Notes under the pieces: generated by a model | What the model was told of the DNA's origin: nothing | Database searches by the model: none | The model's input: only the letters and a program-made list of their open reading frames with translations | Source: Clostridiaceae bacterium BRH_c20a | GTDB taxonomy: Bacteria > Bacillota > Peptococcia > Peptococcales > BICA1-8 | Direction of reading: 5' to 3' | Length of the DNA stretch: 64,000 nt | Assembly: GCA_000961765.1 (NCBI GenBank) | Contig: LADT01000001.1 | Span: 96,185-160,184, forward strand | Shown here: positions 28,516-36,552 of the stretch, piece by piece | How positions within the stretch are numbered: the first letter of the stretch is position 1 | Layout: the number at the start of each line of letters is the position of its first letter | Made by a program: the position numbers and the translations under genes

Positions 28516-29496
28516 CTATTTCATAAATGCTCTAATTTGTTTATCTTGTTCTTCCATTACTTTAACGAAGTCTGCTTTATTCTTGAATACTACATTTAGT
28601 TTTAAGTTGGTATAATACTGTTTGAATCCGGGATCTTCTAAAGCTGCTTTACAAGCTGCTTCCCACTGGTCAACAACTGCATCGGGAGTGTCAGGATGAG
28701 CAACTACGCCTCTGAATTTCTCCACTAAGAAATTATACCCTTTGTCTTCAACAGTTGGAATATCTACACCCGATACTTTGTTAAATGCGATTAAAGCTTT
28801 TAATTCACCAGCATCTAATTGCGCTACAGCTTCCCCGTATTCTCCGATAGCTCCATCAACATGTCCGCCAAGCACGGCTACTGTAGCATCTGCTCCACCT
28901 TCAAAGGGAACAACATTAATATTAATATCGGCTTTTTCTTGTAAAAGCTTGGCGGCAACAAATCCTAATTCCCCAGGAATTCCACCGGCAATATTGAATT
29001 TGCCAGGATTTGCTTGTGCATCCTTCACAAAATCTTCCCATGTGGCCCAAGGGGAATCACTTCTAACAAACAATATCATGGGGTCAACAAACATCATCGC
29101 AATAGGTTTAAAACTCTTATAGTCAACATCCATTTTATTCATAATTGGAGCAGTAATTAAGGTTGAGGATACACCGAGGAAAGTATGCCCATCTTTTGCA
29201 TCTAAAGCCGCTTTCCAGGCAGTAGCACCTGCCGCACCAGGCTTGTTGTCAACTATTACAGATTTACCAAATCCAGGCTCTAAGGCTTTAGCTAAAGCTC
29301 TTAGGAACATATCTCCACCTGAACCAGCTTTAGAGTGATAAATCAGGGTAATATCTTTCTCCGGCCATTTTTTAACCTCTTCTTTTTTAGGTTCTTCCTT
29401 AGGAGCCTCTTGCTTTCCACCACAACCTACAGCAGCAAACATCACAAAAACTAATAGTAGTGCTAATAAAACCTTTACCTTTTTGGATTTAAACAT
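28516..29496 (-). CDS. tctC: TTT transporter periplasmic-type binding lipoprotein TctC, system 1
   Basis: This 326-residue extracytoplasmic solute receptor has a lipoprotein signal with lipobox AAVGC (Cys about 25), then an Ala/Lys/Glu linker and the Bug/TctC fold: ITLIYHSKAGSGGDMFLRALAK, IVDNKPGAAGATAWKAA and FEGGADATVAVLGGHVDGAI. It is anchored outside the cell in a Gram-positive. Tct receptors bind carboxylates through the two-strand pincer. It sits between a LeuCD-type hydro-lyase pair and tctB in the sigma-54 operon starting at 31361. Confidence 0.93.
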   Translation of the reverse strand: MFKSKKVKVLLALLLVFVMFAAVGCGGKQEAPKEEPKKEEVKKWPEKDITLIYHSKAGSGGDMFLRALAKALEPGFGKSVIVDNKPGAAGATAWKAALDAKDGHTFLGVSSTLITAPIMNKMDVDYKSFKPIAMMFVDPMILFVRSDSPWATWEDFVKDAQANPGKFNIAGGIPGELGFVAAKLLQEKADININVVPFEGGADATVAVLGGHVDGAIGEYGEAVAQLDAGELKALIAFNKVSGVDIPTVEDKGYNFLVEKFRGVVAHPDTPDAVVDQWEAACKAALEDPGFKQYYTNLKLNVVFKNKADFVKVMEEQDKQIRAFMK

Positions 29497-29512
29497 TTTT
29501 CTTTTCCCCCTT

Positions 29513-30016
29513 TTATTTTTTTAATTGTTTTTCTAAATACGGTATTAATCCACCTAATTCGATATACTCCACCAGAAAATCAGGCGGTTTAATAAACTCG
29601 TATTTCTTACCTGTAGTTAAATTGGTTATTCCACCTTGAGTATAATTAATCTCAATTAAGTCACCCTGATTGACATCTAAAACAAAATCGGGTGCATTAA
29701 TTGCAGGCAATCCTACATTATAACAATTTCGATAGAAAATTCGCGCAAAAGACTTTGCAACAACTGCACCAATTTGAGCACATTTTATGGCCTGAGGTGC
29801 CTGTTCACGACTAGAACCATAACCGATGTTTTCTCCGGCTACAATAATATCTCCAGGTTGAATTTTACTAAAAAAATCCGGGTCTGTCCCTTTCATGCAG
29901 TTAGCTGCCAGCTCATGAGGTTCCACGTGGGTCATATAGCGGGAAGGTAAGATATGGTCGGTGCTAATATTATCGCCAAACTTCCAGACCTTACCTTTTA
30001 ATATAAAATCCCCCAT
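29513..30016 (-). CDS. LeuD-type hydro-lyase small subunit, pair 1
   Basis: This 167-residue swivel-domain subunit of an aconitase-superfamily dehydratase has WKFGDNISTDHILPSRYM at the N terminus, GYGSSREQAPQAIK (the substrate-carboxylate loop) near 72-85 and SFARIFYRNCYNVGLP after it. With its large partner it would shift a hydroxyl between adjacent carbons of a dicarboxylic or tricarboxylic acid. The ATG at 30016 is one base after the partner's stop. The upstream GTG at 30028 overlaps the ribosome-binding site. Substrate is unknown. Isopropylmalate is unlikely given the transport operon. Confidence 0.88.
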   Translation of the reverse strand: MGDFILKGKVWKFGDNISTDHILPSRYMTHVEPHELAANCMKGTDPDFFSKIQPGDIIVAGENIGYGSSREQAPQAIKCAQIGAVVAKSFARIFYRNCYNVGLPAINAPDFVLDVNQGDLIEINYTQGGITNLTTGKKYEFIKPPDFLVEYIELGGLIPYLEKQLKK

Positions 30017-30017
30017 A

Positions 30018-31277
30018 TTAAATCCCACCTCCCAATTTTCGTGGGTCGGTTATCTTACCCATTACTGCTGACGCAGCCACTGTGCGGGCACTAGCTAAGT
30101 AAATTAATCCGCCGGGACCCATTCTGCCATCCATATTACGGGTTGTGGTCGAAATGCAGGTTTCATCGGGCGCTAATACTCCAACTTCATAACCTCCACA
30201 GGTACCGCAGGCTGGTGAACTAAAGATTGCTCCCGCCTCAACTAGTGTGCTAATAATTCCTGAACGAGCTGCTTTTTCAACTGCCCTCGAGCTATTAGGG
30301 ACGACTACAAACCTAACTCCCGGATGTACTTTTCTGCCCTTTAGTATCTCAGCAGCGGCTTCTAAATCGTGTAGAAATGCACCTGAACACGAACCTAACG
30401 TTGCCTGATTAATTTCTATACCTACAACCTGACTAACTTCAACCCCATTTGTGGGTAGTCCGGGAGTTGCAACAATTGGTTCTAATGAAGATACGTCAAA
30501 ATTCACAACTGAGGCGTATACCGCATCTTCATCAGCTTCGAAAATCTTTTCAGTTTTCTGTGTACCATTTATGTATTTTAGGATTTTCTCATCAACCGGC
30601 ATTATTGCATTTTTTACCCCCATTTCCAGACACATGATAGTAATTGCCATTCTTTCTTCAACATTTAAAGAGTCTACCAGAGGTCCAGCGATTTCTACAG
30701 CTGCATAGTTCAAGAAGGATGGGCCAAAGTTTTTTAAAAGAAAGAGAGCAACATCTTTTGGAGTAATATTAGGGCCTAGTTTTCCATCAAGCCATATCTT
30801 TACTGTCTCGGGCACCTGAAGCCAGATACTGCCTGTAGCTAAAACAGCTGCCATTTCCGTAGAACCTATCCCAGTGGCTAATGCGCCAAAGGTACCAAGT
30901 CCAACTGTATGAGAATCTGTACCAAGAATTATTCTCCCTGGACGAGCATAGCCCTCTTCAGCTACTACCGGATGGGAAACACCCCTGCCGACTTCCGAGA
31001 CTTTAATATTATGCTTTTTGGCAAAGTCCCTGATATTCTGATGATGCTGAGCGGCTCTTAAAGTTGTAGACGGAGAATGATGATCTAAAACAAACATGAC
31101 CTTAGAACTATCCCAAACGCTGGCATTGGGTAACCGCGAAAACTGCCTAATAGCTATTGGTGCATTATTATCATGGAAAAAGGCAAAATCTACTGGCGCT
31201 TGTACTATTTGCCCTGGTTTAACCTGAGACAAATTAGCTTTATTGGCAATTATTTTTTCTGTTACTGTCATACCCAT
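30018..31277 (-). CDS. LeuC-type hydro-lyase large subunit, pair 1
   Basis: This 419-residue catalytic subunit carries the [4Fe-4S] cluster: Cys in LGSCSGAFLHDL and the Cys pair in PACGTCGGYEVG. GTDSHTVGLG provides the conserved Asp-Ser-His. The usual SCTN motif reads SCSG here, so a ligand-shell Asn is missing compared with aconitase and isopropylmalate isomerase, which argues for another substrate such as a methylated or dicarboxylic malate-like acid. The start is MGMTVTEK with GGAGG upstream. It is the first gene of the operon read from the sigma-54 promoter at 31361. Confidence 0.88.
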   Translation of the reverse strand: MGMTVTEKIIANKANLSQVKPGQIVQAPVDFAFFHDNNAPIAIRQFSRLPNASVWDSSKVMFVLDHHSPSTTLRAAQHHQNIRDFAKKHNIKVSEVGRGVSHPVVAEEGYARPGRIILGTDSHTVGLGTFGALATGIGSTEMAAVLATGSIWLQVPETVKIWLDGKLGPNITPKDVALFLLKNFGPSFLNYAAVEIAGPLVDSLNVEERMAITIMCLEMGVKNAIMPVDEKILKYINGTQKTEKIFEADEDAVYASVVNFDVSSLEPIVATPGLPTNGVEVSQVVGIEINQATLGSCSGAFLHDLEAAAEILKGRKVHPGVRFVVVPNSSRAVEKAARSGIISTLVEAGAIFSSPACGTCGGYEVGVLAPDETCISTTTRNMDGRMGPGGLIYLASARTVAASAVMGKITDPRKLGGGI

Positions 31278-31360
31278 TAAGTTACCTCCACTCTTTATGA
31301 AAAGTCCTCTAGCCTCCCTCCTCAAAGACTTAAGTTAATTGGTTATCCTTTATAACCTAA

Positions 31361-31376
31361 TGCAAGTTTCATGCCT
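31361..31376 (-). promoter_or_regulatory. Sigma-54 promoter for hydro-lyase pair 1/TTT1/module A operon
   Basis: Minus strand GGCATGAAACTTGCA: the -24 GG and -12 GC are 12 bases apart as required. It lies ~85 bases upstream of the LeuC-type ATG. TTAGGC and CCTAAAT half-sites stand upstream (about 31415, 31484, 31497). Confidence 0.85.
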
Positions 31377-31505
31377 AAAGGGTTCCCTTTGGAATGTTCT
31401 GAAAATTGCCAAAAGTATTTACGGTTAGGCTAGTATATCATTCCGGAACTATTAAATAAATGAATTACCAAAACCTATTTGCGACCTAAATATTCCTATT
31501 TTAGC

Positions 31506-32597
31506 CTAAAAACCGCCTAATTTACTCAATGCCTGACAAATTGCATCTCCCATTTGGGGGGTAGAGGCTTTTCCACCTAAGTCAGGAGTTACATTTACAC
31601 CTTCACTTAGGATTTCTTCTACCGCTTTCTGGATATTAGCCGCAGCTTTTACTGCCTCTTCATCTTGTTTGAGATTACCAAGCCAGGATAGCATCATTTG
31701 CCCAGACATTATCATGGCATATGGATTAGCAATTTGTTTTCCGGCAATATCCGGTGCAGAACCATGGGTTGCTTGAGCCATAACATATTTTGGTCCTACG
31801 CATAAGCCGGGAGCCATTCCCAGTCCTCCTACTAAGCCTGCAGCCAAATCTGTGAGAATATCACCAAACATATTTGTAGTAACAACAACATCATAATTTT
31901 GGGGACGCATTGCTAGCTGCATCGCAAAGGTATCTACAACCGCAGTCTCAAAGGTAATATCCGGATATTCACCAGCAATTTCTCTACAACTATCAATGAA
32001 TAAACCACAGCCTAATTTAAAGACAGTATTTTTATGAATAGCAGTAACCTTTTTCTTCCCATTACGCTGTCTTGCTAGTTCAAAGGCTGATCTTGCTACC
32101 ATTTGGGAGTTGCGGCGGGTAATAACCCTTACAGACATTGCTATATCAGGGGTAGGCATGAATTCGCCGGTCCCCTTATACATATTGCGGTCTGGTTGGA
32201 ATCCTTCATTATTTTCCCTAATAATAACTACATCCACATCTTTATGTAATGATGGAATTCTGTCATAAGATTTAGCAGGTCTTATATTACTTACTAGATC
32301 AAATTCCCGACGCAATATTGGATGGGGATTAATAGCCTTGGGGTCATCCTTTGGATATGCCATGTGTCCGATTGGGCCTAATATCCAGCCATCTAAGTTA
32401 AATAAAGCATTTAATGTTTCATTGGGTAATGTTTCACCCATGTCTTTATAAGAAGGCATCCCCACCGGCAGCTCTATCCACTCAATATCGATACCTGCAA
32501 ATGGTTTAACTGCCTCTTTTAATATCTTTACCGTCTCAGGAACAACTTCTAGTCCGATATCATCTCCTAGTAAAATTCCTAATTTGTACTTAGCCAT
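31506..32597 (-). CDS. Isocitrate/isopropylmalate dehydrogenase family enzyme
   Basis: This 363-residue beta-decarboxylating dehydrogenase would oxidise a 2-hydroxy acid with a 3-carboxyl group and release CO2. It shows the N-terminal [15 protein letters not shown], the malate-moiety Arg residues around [39 protein letters not shown] (catalytic Lys) and [19 protein letters not shown] (metal Asp). [14 protein letters not shown] precedes the adenine loop. The family covers isocitrate, isopropylmalate, homoisocitrate, tartrate and D-malate. The specificity helix (RPAKSYDRI) is not diagnostic to me. It follows LeuCD-type pair 2 by 27 bases. Confidence 0.9.
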   Translation of the reverse strand: MAKYKLGILLGDDIGLEVVPETVKILKEAVKPFAGIDIEWIELPVGMPSYKDMGETLPNETLNALFNLDGWILGPIGHMAYPKDDPKAINPHPILRREFDLVSNIRPAKSYDRIPSLHKDVDVVIIRENNEGFQPDRNMYKGTGEFMPTPDIAMSVRVITRRNSQMVARSAFELARQRNGKKKVTAIHKNTVFKLGCGLFIDSCREIAGEYPDITFETAVVDTFAMQLAMRPQNYDVVVTTNMFGDILTDLAAGLVGGLGMAPGLCVGPKYVMAQATHGSAPDIAGKQIANPYAMIMSGQMMLSWLGNLKQDEEAVKAAANIQKAVEEILSEGVNVTPDLGGKASTPQMGDAICQALSKLGGF

Positions 32598-32624
32598 TTA
32601 AATTCCACCTTTCATAACCTTTTA

Positions 32625-33125
32625 TTATTTTAAATTCAATTCCTTTTTAGTGAAGGGAATTATACCACCTTCTGCAAAAATATCCAGCATAACTTTATGG
32701 GGAAGTTCAAATTCATATTCCTTACCTTGAGTATGGTTAATAACTTTCCCCTCATTCAAATTAATTGTGATTTGATCGTTTTCCTTAAATTCATCAACCT
32801 GGGGTAGGGTTATTGCAAATAACCCAATATTTATTGCATTACGATAGAAAATTCTAGCAAAAGACTTAGCAATAACTGCACTTATTCCCGAAAATTTTAT
32901 TGCTTTAGGGGCATGCTCCCGGCTCGAACCTGTGCCAAAATTTTTACCAGCAACAATAATATCTCCCAATTCAACTTTACTTTTAAATTCAGGAGCAATA
33001 TCTTCAAAAACATGGGAAGCCAACTCGTCAGGGTCAGTCAGAACAACATATTTACCAGGTATTATTTGCCCAGTATCAATATCATCACCAAATTTAAAGA
33101 CCTTTCCATTTAAGCTTTTGTTCAT
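32625..33125 (-). CDS. LeuD-type hydro-lyase small subunit, pair 2
   Basis: This 166-residue swivel subunit has KVFKFGDDIDTGQIIPGKY at the start, FGTGSSREHAPKAIKFSG near 70 and SFARIFYRNAINIGLFAI. It lies 20 bases after its large partner and before the decarboxylating dehydrogenase, so the three form a hydrate-isomerise-oxidise cassette like leuCD-leuB. A GTG at 33134 is in frame, but the GAGGTGG site lies on it, so the ATG at 33125 is chosen. Confidence 0.88.
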   Translation of the reverse strand: MNKSLNGKVFKFGDDIDTGQIIPGKYVVLTDPDELASHVFEDIAPEFKSKVELGDIIVAGKNFGTGSSREHAPKAIKFSGISAVIAKSFARIFYRNAINIGLFAITLPQVDEFKENDQITINLNEGKVINHTQGKEYEFELPHKVMLDIFAEGGIIPFTKKELNLK

Positions 33126-33145
33126 TAGTTCCACCTCTATAACCT

Positions 33146-34405
33146 TTATAAGTATTTTCTTGGATCTGTTAGTTTGCCTTCGATAGCAGAAGCTGCGGCA
33201 GTAGCGGCATTTGATAGATAGATATGAGCACCCGGTGCCCCCATTCTAGCTACGAAGTTTCTACTACCGGTAGTAATAGTACTTTCGTCTTCAGCTACTA
33301 CGCCCATACCATAAGCACCACAAGGTCCACAGCAAGGTACATTAACCATGGCCCCTGCTTTTAAAAATGTTTCGATAATACCTTCCTGGGTACACCTTAA
33401 CATTAGATCCTTTGTCGCAGGAACAATTAACATTCTAGTTCCGGATTTAACCTGTCTGCCCTTTAATATATCAGCTGCAACTTTTAAATCCTCATATCTA
33501 GCACCGGTACAGGTACCTATTACAGATTGGTTTAATTCATATACATCATCACCTAGTTGACTCACAGAACGAACATTATCTGGCGAGAAAGGAAAAGCAA
33601 TTAATGGCTCTAACTGGTCTAAATCAACAATAATTTCACTAATGTACTCTCCATCTTCATCAGGGTATAATTCCTGCACTCCTACCCCTTTTTCTTTATA
33701 ATACTCTACAGTAACATTATCCACAGGGAAAATAGCGGTTTTGGCACCCATTTCCAGACACATATTACATAGTGACATGCGGCTAGCTACACTTACAGAT
33801 GAAGCACCTGGTCCACCAAATTCCAAGACTTTATAATCAGCCCCACCAGTCTTAATAATTTCCAATAATCTCAAAGCTATATCTTTACCGTATACACCTT
33901 TTTGTAAAGTACCTTTTAACGTAACCTTAATTGTTTCAGGTATTTTCAACCATACCCTGCCAGTTGCAAAAATAGAGGCCATTTCGCTAGAACCAACACC
34001 AGTTGCAAAAAGTCCCAAGGCACCTTCGGTAACTGTATGGGAGTCTGTGGCAATATAAACCATTTCCGGTCTAACCAAAGCTTTTTCAGCAACTAAATCG
34101 TGACATACACCTTCACCAACATCGAAAAATTTAGTCACTCCATACTTTTTTGCAAACTTCCTTAATTTTTGATGGTTTTCTACGGCAACCAGTGTTTGGG
34201 AAGGAGTTCTATGATCCATAACAAAAATTACTTTATCCGGATTCCATAAGCTATCCGCACCGATATTTTCAAATTCTCTAATAGTCATAGGTCCTTGATG
34301 GTCATGGGTCATAACTAAATCAGGTTCGATATATATAATTTCCTCAACCTTGACTTCACGGCCTAATTTTTTGGCAAATATCTTTTTCATTAAATTACTG
34401 CCCAA
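33146..34405 (-). CDS. LeuC-type hydro-lyase large subunit, pair 2
   Basis: This 419-residue large subunit (from TTG at 34405, six bases after AAGGAGAG) equals pairs 1 and 3 in length. It has ATDSHTVTEG, the cluster Cys in IGTCTGARYEDL, and the Cys pair in PCCGPCGAYG. SCTN is changed to TCTG, a second non-canonical variant. It is first in a short operon with the small subunit and the decarboxylating dehydrogenase, under a sigma-54 promoter 47 bases upstream. Confidence 0.88.
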   Translation of the reverse strand: MGSNLMKKIFAKKLGREVKVEEIIYIEPDLVMTHDHQGPMTIREFENIGADSLWNPDKVIFVMDHRTPSQTLVAVENHQKLRKFAKKYGVTKFFDVGEGVCHDLVAEKALVRPEMVYIATDSHTVTEGALGLFATGVGSSEMASIFATGRVWLKIPETIKVTLKGTLQKGVYGKDIALRLLEIIKTGGADYKVLEFGGPGASSVSVASRMSLCNMCLEMGAKTAIFPVDNVTVEYYKEKGVGVQELYPDEDGEYISEIIVDLDQLEPLIAFPFSPDNVRSVSQLGDDVYELNQSVIGTCTGARYEDLKVAADILKGRQVKSGTRMLIVPATKDLMLRCTQEGIIETFLKAGAMVNVPCCGPCGAYGMGVVAEDESTITTGSRNFVARMGAPGAHIYLSNAATAAASAIEGKLTDPRKYL

Positions 34406-34451
34406 GCTGCTTCTCTCCTTTTGAATAATATTTAGAACGCATTTTAATTGT

Positions 34452-34467
34452 TGCAATATTGATGCCA
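34452..34467 (-). promoter_or_regulatory. Sigma-54 promoter for hydro-lyase pair 2 operon
   Basis: Minus strand TGGCATCAATATTGCA, a full -24/-12 match. Upstream are AATTAGGT (34474-34481), TTTTAGGTC (about 34500) and TTTTTAGGCATCCTAAATT (34542-34560) half-sites. Confidence 0.9.
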
Positions 34468-34558
34468 ACTGAAATTAGGTTTAAATAAAGAACCCTGTTT
34501 TTTTAGGTCTATATTGGGTAGATTATTAAGCCCAATTAACCTTTTTAGGCATCCTAAA

Positions 34559-34876
34559 TTAAATTTTTATTTTTTTATATGCTTTGAAATAATTTGTATA
34601 TTCAGGCTCTTCTACAAGTTTTTCTTCCCAGTTAAGATATTTAACCATTGCTTCTCGAACCTGATCCTTAGTTTTCCTTTCATAGGGTTTCAGGAACACA
34701 TCACCTTTGCATGTAACAACTATCGAATCTTCAAGATTAGCTATGACATCTCCGACTCTTATTTCCAGCCAACCTCTAGGTAACCAGTAAGAGTTTCTCA
34801 GATGACCTTCGCCAAACTTTTTGCTTTCATCAACATAGATAATACTCATATTTTTTTCATTTTCAATAATACTCAA
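34559..34876 (-). CDS. Small rhodanese-like protein
   Basis: This protein has 105 residues, or 96 from the internal ATG at 34849. IYVDESKKFGEGHLRNSYWLPRG followed by DSIVVTCKGD follows the rhodanese pattern (Asp-x-Arg-like strand, GHI...A..P, then the Cys loop at VTCKG). The catalytic loop is short (one Cys, no Arg bracket) and the fold seems truncated, so sulfurtransferase activity is doubtful. It has its own sigma-54 promoter, divergent from the MmgE/PrpD gene, with shared upstream sites. The role is unknown. Confidence 0.6.
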   Translation of the reverse strand: MSIIENEKNMSIIYVDESKKFGEGHLRNSYWLPRGWLEIRVGDVIANLEDSIVVTCKGDVFLKPYERKTKDQVREAMVKYLNWEEKLVEEPEYTNYFKAYKKIKI

Positions 34877-34913
34877 TCACCCTCCAGGTTTTTCGATTCA
34901 TAAACTATTAACT

Positions 34914-34929
34914 TGCAAATTTAATGCCA
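34914..34929 (-). promoter_or_regulatory. Sigma-54 promoter for the rhodanese-like gene
   Basis: Minus strand TGGCATTAAATTTGCA, 38 bases upstream of the first candidate start. It is divergent to the promoter at 35151. Confidence 0.85.
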
Positions 34930-35070
34930 AGGATCTAATGCTAACTGGTGACATTCCTGTCCCAATAAAAATCCCTAGCTCACTCCAGAGTATCCCCCAT
35001 CATTCGTTAGGGGCATTCCTCATATAATAACTAACATCCAATCTCTAGCAAGATGTTTACACTTACCAAT

Positions 35071-35112
35071 TTAGGCTTAAATTAGGCACGTCTTTTTTGC
35101 CTAATTTAAGCC
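35071..35112. promoter_or_regulatory. Perfect 14-bp inverted repeat, likely activator binding site
   Basis: GGCTTAAATTAGGC (35074-35087) and GCCTAATTTAAGCC (35099-35112), 11-base spacer, lying 38 bases upstream of the plus-strand -24 box and 144 bases from the minus-strand promoter. Its AATTAGG/CCTAATT halves recur upstream of other sigma-54 promoters here. The rest of 34877-35200 holds no gene. Confidence 0.75.
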
Positions 35113-35150
35113 TTTTTGGCTTTTTTCCTCCCATTTATTACTTTTGAAGC

Positions 35151-35166
35151 TGGCATGAAAATTGCA
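35151..35166 (+). promoter_or_regulatory. Sigma-54 promoter for the mmgE/prpD-DASS operon
   Basis: TGGCATGAAAATTGCA is a complete -24/-12 element. The gene starts 35 bases further on. Confidence 0.92.
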
Positions 35167-35200
35167 TGTTTTAATTAGAAAAAACTAATGGAGGTAAATA

Positions 35201-36541
35201 ATGAAAAGAATAACATTATCTCTAGCAGAAAATATTGTTGATTTCCCCCTAAACCTTATACCTGAAGAGGCTATTCTTGAATCCAAAAGAAGCTTTTTAA
35301 ATTGGCTTGGAGTCGCAATAGGTGCTTCCCATCACCCCTCTGTTGATATGGTATTAGAATTAGCCAATGAAATAGGGGGTCCTCCTCAGGTAACTATCTT
35401 AGGGAGAAATATTAAAACAGATATGCAATTTGCCTCTTTAATAAATGGAATGTCCTCCCATATTTTCGATTTCGATGACACAATATTAAATACTGTTCTT
35501 CACCCTAGTGCCCCAGTTTGGCCTGCTGTTCTTGCAGTAGCTGAACACAATAATTTAACAACAAAGGAAGCTTTAGAAGCCTTTGTTATTGGTTGTGAAG
35601 TTGAACAAAGAATTGCTCTAGCTATTTGTCCTAGTCACTATGAGAGAGGATGGCATGTTACTGGAACTGTAGGCGCTTTTGGTGCAGCAGCAGCAGTGGG
35701 TAAGCTTCTTAAGTTAGACCATCTGCAAATGACCAATGCCTTAGGTCTAGCCGCAGCGCAACCAACCGGTTTGAGAGAAATGTTTGGGACAATGACTAAA
35801 CCCTTCCACCCCGGCAAAGCTGCTGCTAATGGATTATTAAGTGCTTTGCTGGCTCAGAAAGGATTTACCAGTTCTCTTGCGCCCCTTGAAGCCAAGAGGG
35901 GATTTGGCCAAGTATTATCAGAAAATCCAAACTTTGATGTTATTATTGAGCCTTGGGGAAATAAATGGCAAATTCTAGAGAACAGTTACAAACCTTTTGC
36001 CTGTGGTATTGTTACTCACCCCGGGATAGAAGCGGGGATTAATCTAAAAGATATCCATAATATAAACCCGGCTGATATTGACGAAATAGTTGTAGAAGTT
36101 CATCCTTTAGTTTTAGAACTAACAGGAAAGGAAACACCCCAAAACCAATTAGAAGCCAAGTTTAGTATTTTCCATTGCGTTGCCGCCGGCATAATTTTTG
36201 GTAAGGCCAGTGAAGCTCAATTTGCTGATAACATAGTTTTAAGGGAAGATGTTGTAAACCTAAGAAAGAAGATTAAAGTAATAATAAATAATTCATTAAT
36301 GGAAGACCAAGTTTTACTTCATGCTAAATTTAATAAAGGCAATACCATTAATATTACTATAGAGCATGCTATAGGTAGCAAAGACAAACCAATGACTAAT
36401 ACAGAACTAGAGGAAAAATTTATAGAGTTGACTTCCGGTATACTAAAAGGGAAAGAAAGGGAACTTATCTCAAAAATTTGGAAAATTGGGAAAAGCCTTC
36501 CTATCACAGAAATAACAGAACTATCCAATTCTCAAGAATGA
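35201..36541 (+). CDS. MmgE/PrpD family protein
   Basis: This 446-residue protein belongs to the family that includes 2-methylcitrate dehydratase, cis-aconitate decarboxylase and iminodisuccinate epimerase. Family landmarks are FDFDDTILNTVLHPSAPVWPA (Asp/His), GTVGAFGAAAAVGKLL, TKPFHPGKAAANG (His/Lys) and YKPFACGIVTHPGIEA (His). These supply the usual active-site Asp/His/Lys/His set. It is co-transcribed with a DASS-type carrier 11 bases downstream, so the substrate is likely an imported di- or tricarboxylate. Which of the known reactions it performs cannot be told. Confidence 0.88.
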   Translation: MKRITLSLAENIVDFPLNLIPEEAILESKRSFLNWLGVAIGASHHPSVDMVLELANEIGGPPQVTILGRNIKTDMQFASLINGMSSHIFDFDDTILNTVLHPSAPVWPAVLAVAEHNNLTTKEALEAFVIGCEVEQRIALAICPSHYERGWHVTGTVGAFGAAAAVGKLLKLDHLQMTNALGLAAAQPTGLREMFGTMTKPFHPGKAAANGLLSALLAQKGFTSSLAPLEAKRGFGQVLSENPNFDVIIEPWGNKWQILENSYKPFACGIVTHPGIEAGINLKDIHNINPADIDEIVVEVHPLVLELTGKETPQNQLEAKFSIFHCVAAGIIFGKASEAQFADNIVLREDVVNLRKKIKVIINNSLMEDQVLLHAKFNKGNTINITIEHAIGSKDKPMTNTELEEKFIELTSGILKGKERELISKIWKIGKSLPITEITELSNSQE

Positions 36542-36552
36542 GGTGAAGAAGG

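Noticed and set aside
29513..33125. Leucine biosynthesis operon (leuC, leuD, leuB)
   Set aside because: No leuA, several extra hydro-lyase pairs, altered SCTN motifs, carboxylate transporters and sigma-54 control all point to catabolism.
35074..35112. Inverted repeat read as a rho-independent terminator
   Set aside because: A T run does follow on the plus strand, but no plus-strand gene ends upstream, and the half-sites recur near the other sigma-54 promoters, so an activator site is the better reading.
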